Shown: in pieces, positions 15,269 to 23,366 of the stretch
Position numbering within the stretch: position 1 is the stretch's first letter
Layout of the letters: each line of letters begins with the position of its first letter
NCBI GenBank assembly: GCA_903930455.1
Contig: CAIYYT010000233.1
Coordinates: 1-32,397 of the forward strand
Length of the DNA: 32,397 nt
Reading direction: 5' to 3'
From: an uncultured bacterium
GTDB lineage: Bacteria > Zixibacteria > MSB-5A5 > CAIYYT01
Notes under the pieces: model-generated
What the model was told of the DNA's origin: nothing
What the model saw: the letters and a program-made list of their open reading frames with translations, nothing else
Databases searched by the model: none
Made by a program: the position numbers and the translations under genes

Positions 15269-17875
15269 ATGCGGGCAAAAATGATACTGCTTGTCGGTGC
15301 GTTGATCGCCATGGCTTTGGACATGGCGTTTACGTTGGCAGCCGACACGAGTCAAAATACTGCGAACGTTTCCAGCTCTCCCCAGGACTGGTATTACAAG
15401 TCGGGGTCTGTTGACTACTGCCCCAACGGCATGCCGGATCTTGATCAGAAGCAGGACTTCACCTGGCCCCCGGATGGCGTGGTGGACCCGGGCTACTGCG
15501 GTCCGGTTGCAGTAGCCAACTGTTTCTGGTGGTTTGACTCCAAATTCGAGCCCAACCCTATTGCTCCTCCAATTTACAATGACGGCTATCCGCTCGTCCA
15601 GACCTATGCGACTATGCCGCCGATCTGGGATGATCACGATTCTCAGAACGCCGTTCCCTTCATCCGGGCTCTGGGTGTTTCCTTCAACACAAATATGGCC
15701 GGACCGGGAACAGGAACTAACATCAATGACATGCATGCGGGCATCCAGGCATGGTTGCACTCGAGGCTACTCGACAATGACTACACAGTGAATCTCTACG
15801 ATTGCCAGGCCCTCAATTGGAATTTTCTGGCGCACGAAGTGCATCGTAGCCAAGATGTGATCTTGCTGATCGGTTTCTATGTCTCCGCCAATGGTAACCC
15901 GTTAGAGTGCTGTCGCATTGGTGGGCACTATGTTACAGTGGCCGGCGTTGACTCGGCCAATAACAGAATAGCCCTCTCCGATCCGGATCTAGACCTCACT
16001 CCTTTGGGGGGATCTCATAATGACGCGGCCAACGTCTCACACGACATCTATGATATGGCAACGATGGGGCCGATGATGTGTGAGCCGCACGCCGGCTGTC
16101 TGTTTATGCCGGGATATCCGGTTGCACAGATCGCCTATGATTTCTATGGTCAGAACGGTGGTACGACTTGTCAGGGGACAGTGCCGGGGCCAATGTGGGC
16201 GATTGTCGAGTACGCAGAGATTATCTGTCCGACACATGAACCCATTAAAACCTGTGAATACTACAAACCGGGTTATCCCGACTACGCACCAAACGGTATG
16301 CCCGACTTCGACCAGAAGCAAGACGGTTGGGTCGGTTGGAACGGCGGTTGGAGCTTCTGTGGGCCGGTAGCTGCACTAAACTGCCTCTGGTGGTTCGATT
16401 CCAAATTCGAGACTAACACCACACCGCCGCCAGCAAATATCGACAACTATCCGTTGCTGCAGAACCCGTCGCTTACTATGGATGACCATGATGCTTCCAC
16501 TGTCATCAACTACATCAACACGCTGGCGCCAATGATGGGTTGTTTGCCGGGACCGGCAGGTTTCGGTACAAATATCAACCAGATGGTCACTGGTTTGCAG
16601 CAGTGGATCGACAATGCCGGACTGCACAAGAACTATGCCATTTCCATGTTCCCTGCGCCGACTTTCCCGCTGATCCGCGACAGTATCCTGCACAGTCAGG
16701 ACGTGATCCTGCTCTTGGGCTTCTGGCAGGAGGACCCCACCGGCCTACCACCATACTGCACCCGCATAGGTGGTCACTGGGTTACGGCGGCTGGTGTCTG
16801 CACAACGTCGACGAGAATCTGCATCTCTGATCCCTATTTCAACCACAACGAAGGTGAGCCACCTTTGGGCTTGCATGGTTCAGCAGTACACAACGATGCA
16901 CAACTTGTCTCAGGGCCTCATGGGACGATTAACCATGATGGCTATACGCTGGGCCCGCATCAATTTCTGTGTCCGCAGTTGCCAGTGCCACTTGGTTTGG
17001 AAGTGCTCGATTATCCCGACAGTTTGCCTTACGTCCTGCAGTTCGAGCGGATGAATCAGCCGGTCGACCCGCCGTTGGTCGGGGTTCCAAACCCGGCATT
17101 ACCAGTCTACACTATGATCGAGTGGGCAGTCGTTGTCTGTCCGAAGAAGCCATGTCCGGCAGGACCGGCATACGGCGACAGCACGAAAACGGACCCATGT
17201 TTGACAATCTGTCCAAAGTCGGACGCTGTGTTTAGAGTCACTGAGAAAGACAGTTGCGGCAACCTGATTTGCGATCTGAACGGCACCTGGCTTGACTTCA
17301 GTCAGTGTCCCGCTGTGCCTTGCCCCACGGAAGAACCGGCGTGGCCGAGGGTATTTCCCGACTCTTGTCGTGATGGTGTGCATTACTTCAACGTAGATGC
17401 CAGCTTGTTGGGGTGCGTCAACTGCCAGGCGGGACTGATCATCAACGGTCAGTTCTGGCGGGCAATTCCGGCGTACTTCTTCGATGTCAATGGAGATCTC
17501 TGCGTCACTCCAAACGACTTCGTCGCGGGCGTCTGCAACGACTATGACTGCAACGGCATTGTCGACAACACCGATCTGGCGATCTTCGCTCAGCATCTTG
17601 GGCATTGCTGTCCGACCTGCAACTGCAAGCCGGGCAATGCCAATGGTGATGCCATGACTGACATTTCTGATGTTGTGTACCTGATCGCTTACATCTTCAG
17701 TGGCGGTCTGGCCCCGACACCGTACCCGATCTGTTCCGGCGACGCCAACTGCGATTGTGCGGTGGACATCTCAGATGTAGTTTACCTGATCGCATACATC
17801 TTTAGTGGTGGCAATGCCCCATGCACGTGTGACGAGTGGATATCCACTACCAAATGCGGTCTGCCTTTGAGGTAG
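15269..17875 (+). CDS. Secreted protein with two C39-like domains and dockerin repeats
   Basis: Start at 15269 (MRAKMILLVGALIAM) because AAGGAGGT precedes it; an in-frame start 54 bases earlier lacks a ribosome binding site. 868 residues with a signal peptide (about 1-25). Two homologous halves each keep a Cys-His-Asp set. Domain 1 has Cys77 (GYCGPVAVANCFWWFDSKFE), His220 (RIGGHYVTVAGV) and Asp238 (LSDPD). Domain 2 has Cys364 (SFCGPVAALNCLWWFDSKFE), His503 (RIGGHWVTAAGV) and Asp521 (ISDPY). The pattern fits papain-like, C39-type cysteine peptidases. A cysteine-rich stretch follows, then EF-hand/dockerin-like repeats (FDVNGDLCVTPNDFV; twice DISDVVYLIAYIFSGG). Likely exported and surface- or complex-bound through the dockerins. 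No experimental relative is known to me; the peptidase activity is inferred. Confidence 0.82.
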   Translation: MRAKMILLVGALIAMALDMAFTLAADTSQNTANVSSSPQDWYYKSGSVDYCPNGMPDLDQKQDFTWPPDGVVDPGYCGPVAVANCFWWFDSKFEPNPIAPPIYNDGYPLVQTYATMPPIWDDHDSQNAVPFIRALGVSFNTNMAGPGTGTNINDMHAGIQAWLHSRLLDNDYTVNLYDCQALNWNFLAHEVHRSQDVILLIGFYVSANGNPLECCRIGGHYVTVAGVDSANNRIALSDPDLDLTPLGGSHNDAANVSHDIYDMATMGPMMCEPHAGCLFMPGYPVAQIAYDFYGQNGGTTCQGTVPGPMWAIVEYAEIICPTHEPIKTCEYYKPGYPDYAPNGMPDFDQKQDGWVGWNGGWSFCGPVAALNCLWWFDSKFETNTTPPPANIDNYPLLQNPSLTMDDHDASTVINYINTLAPMMGCLPGPAGFGTNINQMVTGLQQWIDNAGLHKNYAISMFPAPTFPLIRDSILHSQDVILLLGFWQEDPTGLPPYCTRIGGHWVTAAGVCTTSTRICISDPYFNHNEGEPPLGLHGSAVHNDAQLVSGPHGTINHDGYTLGPHQFLCPQLPVPLGLEVLDYPDSLPYVLQFERMNQPVDPPLVGVPNPALPVYTMIEWAVVVCPKKPCPAGPAYGDSTKTDPCLTICPKSDAVFRVTEKDSCGNLICDLNGTWLDFSQCPAVPCPTEEPAWPRVFPDSCRDGVHYFNVDASLLGCVNCQAGLIINGQFWRAIPAYFFDVNGDLCVTPNDFVAGVCNDYDCNGIVDNTDLAIFAQHLGHCCPTCNCKPGNANGDAMTDISDVVYLIAYIFSGGLAPTPYPICSGDANCDCAVDISDVVYLIAYIFSGGNAPCTCDEWISTTKCGLPLR

Positions 17876-17894
17876 GCGATCGATAATCCTGTTC

Positions 17895-17924
17895 AAAGCC
17901 GCTCCCTTGGGGCGGCTTTTTTTG
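17895..17924 (+). terminator. Rho-independent terminator
   Basis: AAAGCCGC (17895-17902) pairs with GCGGCTTT (17912-17919), with an inner CCC/GGG pairing, and seven T follow (17917-17923). It lies 20 bases after the stop of the double-C39 gene. Confidence 0.92.
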
Positions 17925-17927
17925 TGT

Positions 17928-17957
17928 TTGTCACACTGTGGGATCAGTGTGTATCTT
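17928..17957 (+). promoter_or_regulatory. Promoter with an operator-like repeat in the spacer (thiamine pyrophosphokinase gene)
   Basis: TTGTCA (17928-17933) and TATCTT (17952-17957) are 18 bases apart. The spacer is filled by a perfect inverted repeat CACACTG/CAGTGTG (17932-17938 and 17945-17951). A protein bound there would block RNA polymerase. No TPP riboswitch signature (such as CTGAGA) is seen in the leader. Confidence 0.5.
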
Positions 17958-18018
17958 GTTGTGGGGAGGAACACAGCGCGGCAAACCGATTCCCAATTGT
18001 GAATTGGAGAAGATGACA

Positions 18019-18696
18019 ATGAGACAGGCGGCAATCTTTTTGAATGGCGCCTACCCGGCGGCGCATCTCGATTATTATGGCGTCGCGATTGACGTAGCCA
18101 AGGGTCGTGGAATGGTAATTGCCGTCGATGGTGCGTTGCATTTGTTTCATGATCTCGGGAAAACGCCTGATCTCGTTCTCGGTGACTTTGATTCGGTCGA
18201 AACAACGATTCTGCAGAAGTACGCAGGCGTGCAACAGGTCAATTATCCCGTCGACAAGGACGCCACTGACGGCGAACTGGCGATCAAGTATGCTCTGGAT
18301 CAGGGCTGCGATCAGCTCGAAATTTTTGGCGCCTTTGATACGACATTCGAGAGTGACCAGATGTTAGCAAACGTTTTTTTGCTGGCTCTGGTCAGTGATC
18401 GGCAGCGTGCGACCGGACAAACACTCAACGCGCGACTCGTGGATCACCGGCAGGAGATCTATTTTCTCGATGATAGCGATCTTCAATTGGCGGGTACGCC
18501 GGGTGACATGCTGTCGGTTATTCCGATCGGCCGAAGTGTCAGAGTCACTCTGCGCGGCACCAAGTGGGAGCTAACCGATCAGTTGACGCGCTTGGGTTCA
18601 AGCTTGACGCTGCGCAATTTCTTTGCACACGAGACAGTGACGGTTGCCATTGGCGGTAGTGCGGTGATCGTGCATCGACGCACCGGCGATAGGTAA
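18019..18696 (+). CDS. Thiamine pyrophosphokinase-like protein
   Basis: 226 residues from the ATG at 18019 (MRQAAIFLNG), chosen for its spacing from TGGAGA; an ATG two codons earlier is too close to it. The family makes thiamine diphosphate from thiamine and ATP (EC 2.7.6.2). Seen: ADG-like AVDGALHLFHDLGKTPDLVLGDFDSV (Asp37, Asp56, Asp58), VDKDATDGELAIKYAL (Asp79/Asp81/Asp84) and the GAFDTTFESDQMLAN block. In characterised enzymes that last block reads GxxGGRxDHxLAN; here the GGR and the His are replaced (FES, DQ). The C-terminal half is a beta-rich TPK-type domain. Substrate or activity may therefore differ from classical TPK. It stands alone with its own promoter. Confidence 0.8.
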   Translation: MRQAAIFLNGAYPAAHLDYYGVAIDVAKGRGMVIAVDGALHLFHDLGKTPDLVLGDFDSVETTILQKYAGVQQVNYPVDKDATDGELAIKYALDQGCDQLEIFGAFDTTFESDQMLANVFLLALVSDRQRATGQTLNARLVDHRQEIYFLDDSDLQLAGTPGDMLSVIPIGRSVRVTLRGTKWELTDQLTRLGSSLTLRNFFAHETVTVAIGGSAVIVHRRTGDR

Positions 18697-18740
18697 ACGC
18701 TGAGACTTCTCGCCACGGCGCCGAGCTCCAAGCTCTCGGA

Positions 18741-19412
18741 TTACTTATAAAACTCGATCTCGTCCACCTGCAGCAGGAACTTCTCAATTGGACCGCCGAC
18801 AGTGAAAAACTGTACGCCCTGAATGTCGGTCCCCGTCCACTGCACTTTCTTGCCGAACGGCATCTGCTTGAAACCGTTAAATGGGATCTTGTATTCCTTC
18901 CATTCACCGGTCGGAGGCGTGAAAGAGAACGAGTGGAACATGAAATCGGTCACAGCCGCGGCAGGCAGGTCGATACGGTAAGTGTTGCCATCACCCTTGG
19001 CCCAGAATTTGATGCCTGTGTATGACGTAACATCGTAGATGGTCTTGCCGCCATTGAACCGTGAGCCGGCGCCCGCGAACATAACATAAGGATTGCTTCC
19101 GAGAATAACACTGCCGACAATCTTGAGCGATTGTTTGGTTCCCGCAGCTCCATCTGGCGCAATGCTAATCGTAGCTTTGGACTTGCCTTGCATGATCGAA
19201 TCAGTAACGGCAATCCACGATAGCTGTCCCAATGTGGCCTTGCCTTCGAAATCAACGATTTTGACTTTGGGAACCATGGCTTTTACCGCTGCTGCTGTTG
19301 CAGGCGCAGTCTTGGTTGTTGTCGAATCGCCCTGAACGACCGAAAAGACAACCAGCAGCATAAGCGCCACAATTGCGACGCACGAGATCAATTTGTTGAT
19401 TGAGCGGAACAT
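18741..19412 (-). CDS. Secreted protein with CIA30/carbohydrate-binding-like domain
   Basis: 223 residues. The signal peptide spans about 1-27 (INKLISCVAIVALMLLVVFS). AGAGGAG precedes the ATG. The body is a single beta-sandwich similar to the CIA30 (complex I intermediate-associated protein 30) / CBM11-like fold: VDFEGKATLGQLSW at the start, YTGIKFWAKGDGNTYRIDL in the middle, WKEYKIPFNGFKQM and FLLQVDEIEFYK at the end. In bacteria such secreted domains are thought to bind sugars or small ligands; the true ligand is unknown. It is the second gene after a VWA lipoprotein with a 34-base gap, so the two are probably cotranscribed and may act together outside the inner membrane. Confidence 0.75.
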   Translation of the reverse strand: MFRSINKLISCVAIVALMLLVVFSVVQGDSTTTKTAPATAAAVKAMVPKVKIVDFEGKATLGQLSWIAVTDSIMQGKSKATISIAPDGAAGTKQSLKIVGSVILGSNPYVMFAGAGSRFNGGKTIYDVTSYTGIKFWAKGDGNTYRIDLPAAAVTDFMFHSFSFTPPTGEWKEYKIPFNGFKQMPFGKKVQWTGTDIQGVQFFTVGGPIEKFLLQVDEIEFYK

Positions 19413-19446
19413 ACAACTCCTCTTCCACAGATATTACCGATAGCCG

Positions 19447-20832
19447 TCAGTCGGCGGCAGTGTAGTTGATACTTCCCGGATAGGTGAAGGTCTTACCTTC
19501 GGAATAGATCGTCGTGTCCAATTCGAATGGTATCGAGAGCCTTGCCTCAGTCACGGGTGAGATGTCGATATTGAACAGCGGGCCAAAATCACCGAACTCC
19601 AGAGGAGTCGCTGAGGCAAGCTCGAAGTATCCAAGCGAATCGGGGCCGCTGATACTCCATCCGTCGCAGAGTCCGCCATCATCGGCGGCGATTAGCGACA
19701 CATTGCAGGTTTTCGGCGTGTCGAGTTTGAAACGGAAGCGGTCGATGTTGCGCGGGATATGCTGCGCTCGGACGATCATTCGCAGGTGACCGGCTGTCAC
19801 GGTCGGCGAATCGAAAGTGATCACGCCGACCCGATCATCGCCATATATGCTGCCGAGGTCAAGGGAGGTGTCGAACTGACCGGTTAATCCCTCATATGCG
19901 AATTGTACTCGAACATCATGAGTGCCGACGCGCTTCAGAGTGGTATAGCTAAGCTTGTACTGCCCGCCAAGATCGCGCGTGATCTGCTGCAGTCTTTGCC
20001 GGAACGAGTCGATGCTGCCGGCGGGGTAATACTCGCCGCCAGTCTGGTCGGAAATCTCCGTGAGCGCAGTTTCATTGTTGACACTTCCGGTGCCGATTAT
20101 GAAAATGCTGGCCTGCCACTGTTTGGCGTAGGCTATTACATCGGAAGGTGATTTGTCCGAGGACGTCTCTCGACCGTCGGTGATGAAAAAGATCGTGCGC
20201 TCTTTGGTGGCGCTGACGCCACCGTCAAAGATGTCAACCGCCGAGTAGAGCGCATCCCAGACGCGAGACGAGCCGTGGTCGAGCGGCTGGGCAACAAAAG
20301 CATCGAGCGCCGCCGTGAGCGCCGCTTTGTCGGCGGTAAATGGCGCGATAATACCGGCATCGACGTTGCGGTCGTGGTACTCCATGATTGCCATTCGGTG
20401 TGTCGACGCCAATTGATCGATCAATTCGCGCGCCCAGTCGACTTCAAGGTCGATACCCGATTTATCCCCTTCCTTCCAGGTAGCCATACTGTTGGTGAAA
20501 TCGAGTAGCACGACCATGTCAAGCTCAAGGCTGGCTGCCGGATGGACGAAATACGAGGTCTCGCTGTAGTCGATTTCAGCGCCATCCTCGTAAATACGGA
20601 ACGGCGCCGTGAGTGTTCCCGAATCGATGACAACGGCATGGCTGCGGCTATCACTTATGCGAAACGTAAATTGTACCTGCGATGGTATCTGCAGGAAGGT
20701 CTGAACATCCTTAAACTTCACCGTCGAACTGACCGGTGGTTCAGTCACTGTACCGCTATCCTCAGTGCAACCGACGAAAATGCCGAGAAGTGCAGAAATC
20801 AGCGCCAGAGACATAATTAGCTTGAGTTTCAT
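19447..20832 (-). CDS. VWA-domain lipoprotein
   Basis: Start at 20832 (MKLKLIMSLALISALLGI), with TAGGAGTG upstream; an open frame extends 57 codons further but has no site. The 461-residue product is a probable lipoprotein, with Cys22 in IFVGCTEDSG. Residues about 104-300 form a von Willebrand factor A domain: MVVLLDFTNSM (MIDAS; Asp111, with Thr in the place of the usual first Ser), then FITDGRETSSDKS and ASIFIIGTGSVN. The N-terminal (about 35-100) and C-terminal (from about 330) parts are beta-rich. VWA domains bind metal and mediate protein contacts. It probably faces the periplasm or surface and forms an operon with the CIA30-like protein. Confidence 0.83.
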   Translation of the reverse strand: MKLKLIMSLALISALLGIFVGCTEDSGTVTEPPVSSTVKFKDVQTFLQIPSQVQFTFRISDSRSHAVVIDSGTLTAPFRIYEDGAEIDYSETSYFVHPAASLELDMVVLLDFTNSMATWKEGDKSGIDLEVDWARELIDQLASTHRMAIMEYHDRNVDAGIIAPFTADKAALTAALDAFVAQPLDHGSSRVWDALYSAVDIFDGGVSATKERTIFFITDGRETSSDKSPSDVIAYAKQWQASIFIIGTGSVNNETALTEISDQTGGEYYPAGSIDSFRQRLQQITRDLGGQYKLSYTTLKRVGTHDVRVQFAYEGLTGQFDTSLDLGSIYGDDRVGVITFDSPTVTAGHLRMIVRAQHIPRNIDRFRFKLDTPKTCNVSLIAADDGGLCDGWSISGPDSLGYFELASATPLEFGDFGPLFNIDISPVTEARLSIPFELDTTIYSEGKTFTYPGSINYTAAD

Positions 20833-21205
20833 GATTATCACTCCTATAACGACGTAATTGTATAGTGATAGTTTGATAAAATCAACAAGAGTCAATTGAG
20901 CATGCGCTTTGACTGGTTGTGCACCAGCGCTGAGTTCGCTAAAATTGTTTACGGTTGGACCAAGCCAGGACCGACATCTATGCCTGTCGTGATTCCGAAT
21001 CAATTGTGGAACCTATGCAAGCTACAGTTGTTTTACTGGGAAAACAATTGTTGAACTCTTGCCGTAGGCGTTGTATAATGATCAAGCTTGGAAAAAGACA
21101 AGGGTGCGGTTAAACAGTACCTCCTGCAGGAAAATCAAAAACCACCAGATCGCAGGCATCCGCGTCTTCGCAAAAAGAGGCATTGAGAAACGAAAAGGAT
21201 AAGCA
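20833..21205. other. Divergent intergenic region with endonuclease V leader
   Basis: No gene seen. Minus-strand side: a possible weak promoter for the VWA gene (TTGATT then TATACA at short spacing). Plus-strand side: the strong promoter at 21051-21079 followed by a leader of about 120 bases, which holds the palindrome TCCTGCAGGA. No known riboswitch was recognised. Confidence 0.4.
21051..21079 (+). promoter_or_regulatory. Sigma-70 promoter of the endonuclease V gene
   Basis: TTGAAC (21051-21056), 17 bases, then a perfect TATAAT (21074-21079). Best sigma-70 match on the plus strand of this window. Expected start about 120 bases before the ATG. Confidence 0.8.
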
Positions 21206-21919
21206 ATGAAATTCTCTCGTCCGCATATCTGGACTGATGATGTCCGTGAGGCAGAAAGGATTCAAGATAAATATCGCAGTGAGGTCATCACGAAACCCGA
21301 GAAGACCAGCTTCCGACTCGTTGGTGGCGTTGATGTTGCCTACTCCAAAAGGGACAATTCGGCATTTGCGGTGGTTGTGGTGATGAAGGTTCCGGAAATG
21401 GAGCTTATTGAAAGAGTGCGGAGTCAGGGTGAAGTTACGTTTCCGTTTGTGCCGGGGTTGTTCTTCTTTCGGGAAGGACCGACTATCTTCAAAGCTCTTA
21501 GCCGACTGAAATTCGTACCCGACTGCTTTATTTTCGACGGGCATGGTATTGATCACCCCAAGGGCATCGGTATGGCCTCGCAGATGGGAATCATGCTGGA
21601 GATGCCGACTATCGGTTGCGCCAAAAAGCTGCTTTGTGGTTCAGCCGAACCGGTCGACAGCAGCGTCGGCGACTCGGCGCCAATTTACAATGGCAATGTC
21701 GAGGTCGGACGCGCGATCAGATCACGTGAGGGTGTCAAGCCGCTCTACGTCTCGCCGGGTCATAAGATGGATGTAGAAACGGCGGTTAAGACCGTAATTG
21801 ATCTTTTGCGCGGCTATCGTTTGCCGGAACCGTTGCGGTTGGCGCATATCATGGTCAACAAGTTCCGTCGCAACTATGACGACAACTTCCAGGGGCCGGC
21901 GACGATGAACAACCGGTAG
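21206..21919 (+). CDS. nfi: Endonuclease V (deoxyinosine 3'-endonuclease)
   Basis: Nicks DNA one base 3' of deoxyinosine, starting repair of deaminated adenine (EC 3.1.21.7). 237 residues, a normal length. Seen in order: VGGVDVAYSK (metal-binding Asp), FPFVPGLFFFREGP (substrate-binding motif, typically YVPGxLSFREGP), FIFDGHGIDHPKGIGMAS (catalytic Asp and conserved HPxGIGxAS) and PTIGCAKKLLCG. AAAGGATAAGC precedes the ATG. Its 3' end meets the squalene-synthase-like gene with a 25-base convergent gap and no clear terminator. Confidence 0.95.
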   Translation: MKFSRPHIWTDDVREAERIQDKYRSEVITKPEKTSFRLVGGVDVAYSKRDNSAFAVVVVMKVPEMELIERVRSQGEVTFPFVPGLFFFREGPTIFKALSRLKFVPDCFIFDGHGIDHPKGIGMASQMGIMLEMPTIGCAKKLLCGSAEPVDSSVGDSAPIYNGNVEVGRAIRSREGVKPLYVSPGHKMDVETAVKTVIDLLRGYRLPEPLRLAHIMVNKFRRNYDDNFQGPATMNNR

Positions 21920-21944
21920 ACCGATTGTAGAAACGGCGTTGTTC

Positions 21945-22979
21945 TTACTCGGGAATTTTGTCTCGAAAACGGTGGTAAAGGCGGCGTAACAACGTATTGC
22001 TTGTCACCAGTAATACCGTCTGCGTCAGTGTTTTGTAGACGTCGCAGCGCGAAATTTTGACTTTGACGTCTCGGCTCAGCAAGTCTTTGTTATGCCATGC
22101 CTTACTTAGAGTTTTCACAGCAAAGAAAAGCGACCAAAGATTGAAGAGCCGCATGCGGATTTCGGTGCGAGGCAATAATAGCGTGTAATCCAGTGCGTCG
22201 TTCAGGTGTTTGGCGGTCTTTATCATCAAGTCATCCAACGTCGCCAGTGACTGTTGACGGTGCTGTAGTATGAAGAATTCGGTAATTGGCACCCCGAATT
22301 TGGCGGCGAGATCCGCCGGTATGTAGCACCAGCCGCGGCGATAGTCTTCAGAGCAATCTTTGATGATATTGGTCATTTGCAGACCAAGAGCGAATGACAA
22401 CTGCAGATCAGCCATTTTCTGCGCTGCCGACGGTTCGAGTGACTCGGAGTATGCGGCAAACAGTCTGGTCAGCATAATCCCGACCGTACCGGCGACATAA
22501 TAGCAATACTCCTCCAAGTCGGTCATGGTCTGCAGAGAGTGAAAAGATTTCTGTGGCTGTTGTCGATTGACGGTCTTCTTCATACCCGCGGTCATTTCCA
22601 GGACGCAGTCGGACATGATCGCGCGAGTTGAAGGAGGTAATTCGGAGAAGACTGCAAAAACCGACGGGCAGCCTTGAATCAATCGCTCTTGTGAGTCGGA
22701 CGGATCGAGGTTGCCGAAAAGGTCAATCCATTCGCTCAGGCGTCGGGGGTCAAGAGCCTGCGTCTCAAAAAAAGTCATGTAGTCGTCCAGCAGCCGGTTG
22801 CGCAAGTCAATGGAGATGTCCTCGGCGTCCTCGACAGTGTCAACTATGCGACAAAACAGGTATGCGACCAGTACGGCTCGATAGAGCTCCCCCTTCAGAA
22901 CTCTGATATTGATGGCGAAAGTGCGTGAGACTTGGGGCAGGATCTCCACGCAGAATTTCAGAGCTTGTGTATCAGGCAT
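21945..22979 (-). CDS. Squalene/phytoene synthase family protein, squalene-synthase-like
   Basis: 344 residues, all-helical trans-prenyltransferase that joins two prenyl diphosphates head to head. Two aspartate-rich motifs are seen: CRIVDTVEDAED (first, DxxED) and QMTNIIKDCSEDYRRG (second). SRTFAINIRVL at the N-terminus, YCYYVAGTVGIMLTRLF in the middle and RGWCYIP match squalene synthase more closely than phytoene synthase (which usually has NILRDVGEDA). The likely product is presqualene diphosphate or squalene, which would feed hopanoids or other triterpenoids; no cyclase or other terpenoid gene is in the window. The ribosome binding site is weak. The exact product is uncertain. Confidence 0.85.
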   Translation of the reverse strand: MPDTQALKFCVEILPQVSRTFAINIRVLKGELYRAVLVAYLFCRIVDTVEDAEDISIDLRNRLLDDYMTFFETQALDPRRLSEWIDLFGNLDPSDSQERLIQGCPSVFAVFSELPPSTRAIMSDCVLEMTAGMKKTVNRQQPQKSFHSLQTMTDLEEYCYYVAGTVGIMLTRLFAAYSESLEPSAAQKMADLQLSFALGLQMTNIIKDCSEDYRRGWCYIPADLAAKFGVPITEFFILQHRQQSLATLDDLMIKTAKHLNDALDYTLLLPRTEIRMRLFNLWSLFFAVKTLSKAWHNKDLLSRDVKVKISRCDVYKTLTQTVLLVTSNTLLRRLYHRFRDKIPE

Positions 22980-23366
22980 GCCAATCTAACTTTCAGTTTC
23001 TCGCTTTCTGGCGGAATGGTATGACGAACTCCCGTCCAAAGAAAGAGAAATCCGAGCGTCCGTTTGATGTCGATTCCTCCGAAACAACAGACATTAGGTG
23101 ATCGACCGCTGTCCTTGATCGGAAAGACAAGAGCAAGGTCGGTCTTTTCTACTGTATGTTAGCAACGGTGTGGGTCTTTGTGCGTACAACCTTAACGGGT
23201 CATCCGAGGGCTTCGATATGCTGGTCGCGAATTCAGGTAGGGATGCAAGCTGACACTTGCGATAGAAAATGCGTAAACATAAACCTTGACACCACTTATT
23301 GGTATTCTTAAGTTTATTGGTTAAGCGTATTGAGTTGCTCACAGATATAGAAAACGGTTGAAAACT
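22980..23366. other. Intergenic region before the T6SS cluster
   Basis: No gene seen. A compound hairpin at 23104-23144 pairs GACCG with CGGTC and CCTTG with CAAGG and is followed by TTTTCT on the plus strand. It is terminator-like, but no plus-strand gene precedes it. The T6SS promoter lies at 23285-23313. Confidence 0.4.
23285..23313 (+). promoter_or_regulatory. Probable promoter of the T6SS cluster
   Basis: TTGACA (23285-23290), 17 bases, then TAAGTT (23308-23313). Perfect -35 and poor -10, so activation may be needed. It lies about 55 bases before the first tssH start and is the only strong candidate upstream of this set of genes. Confidence 0.55.
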
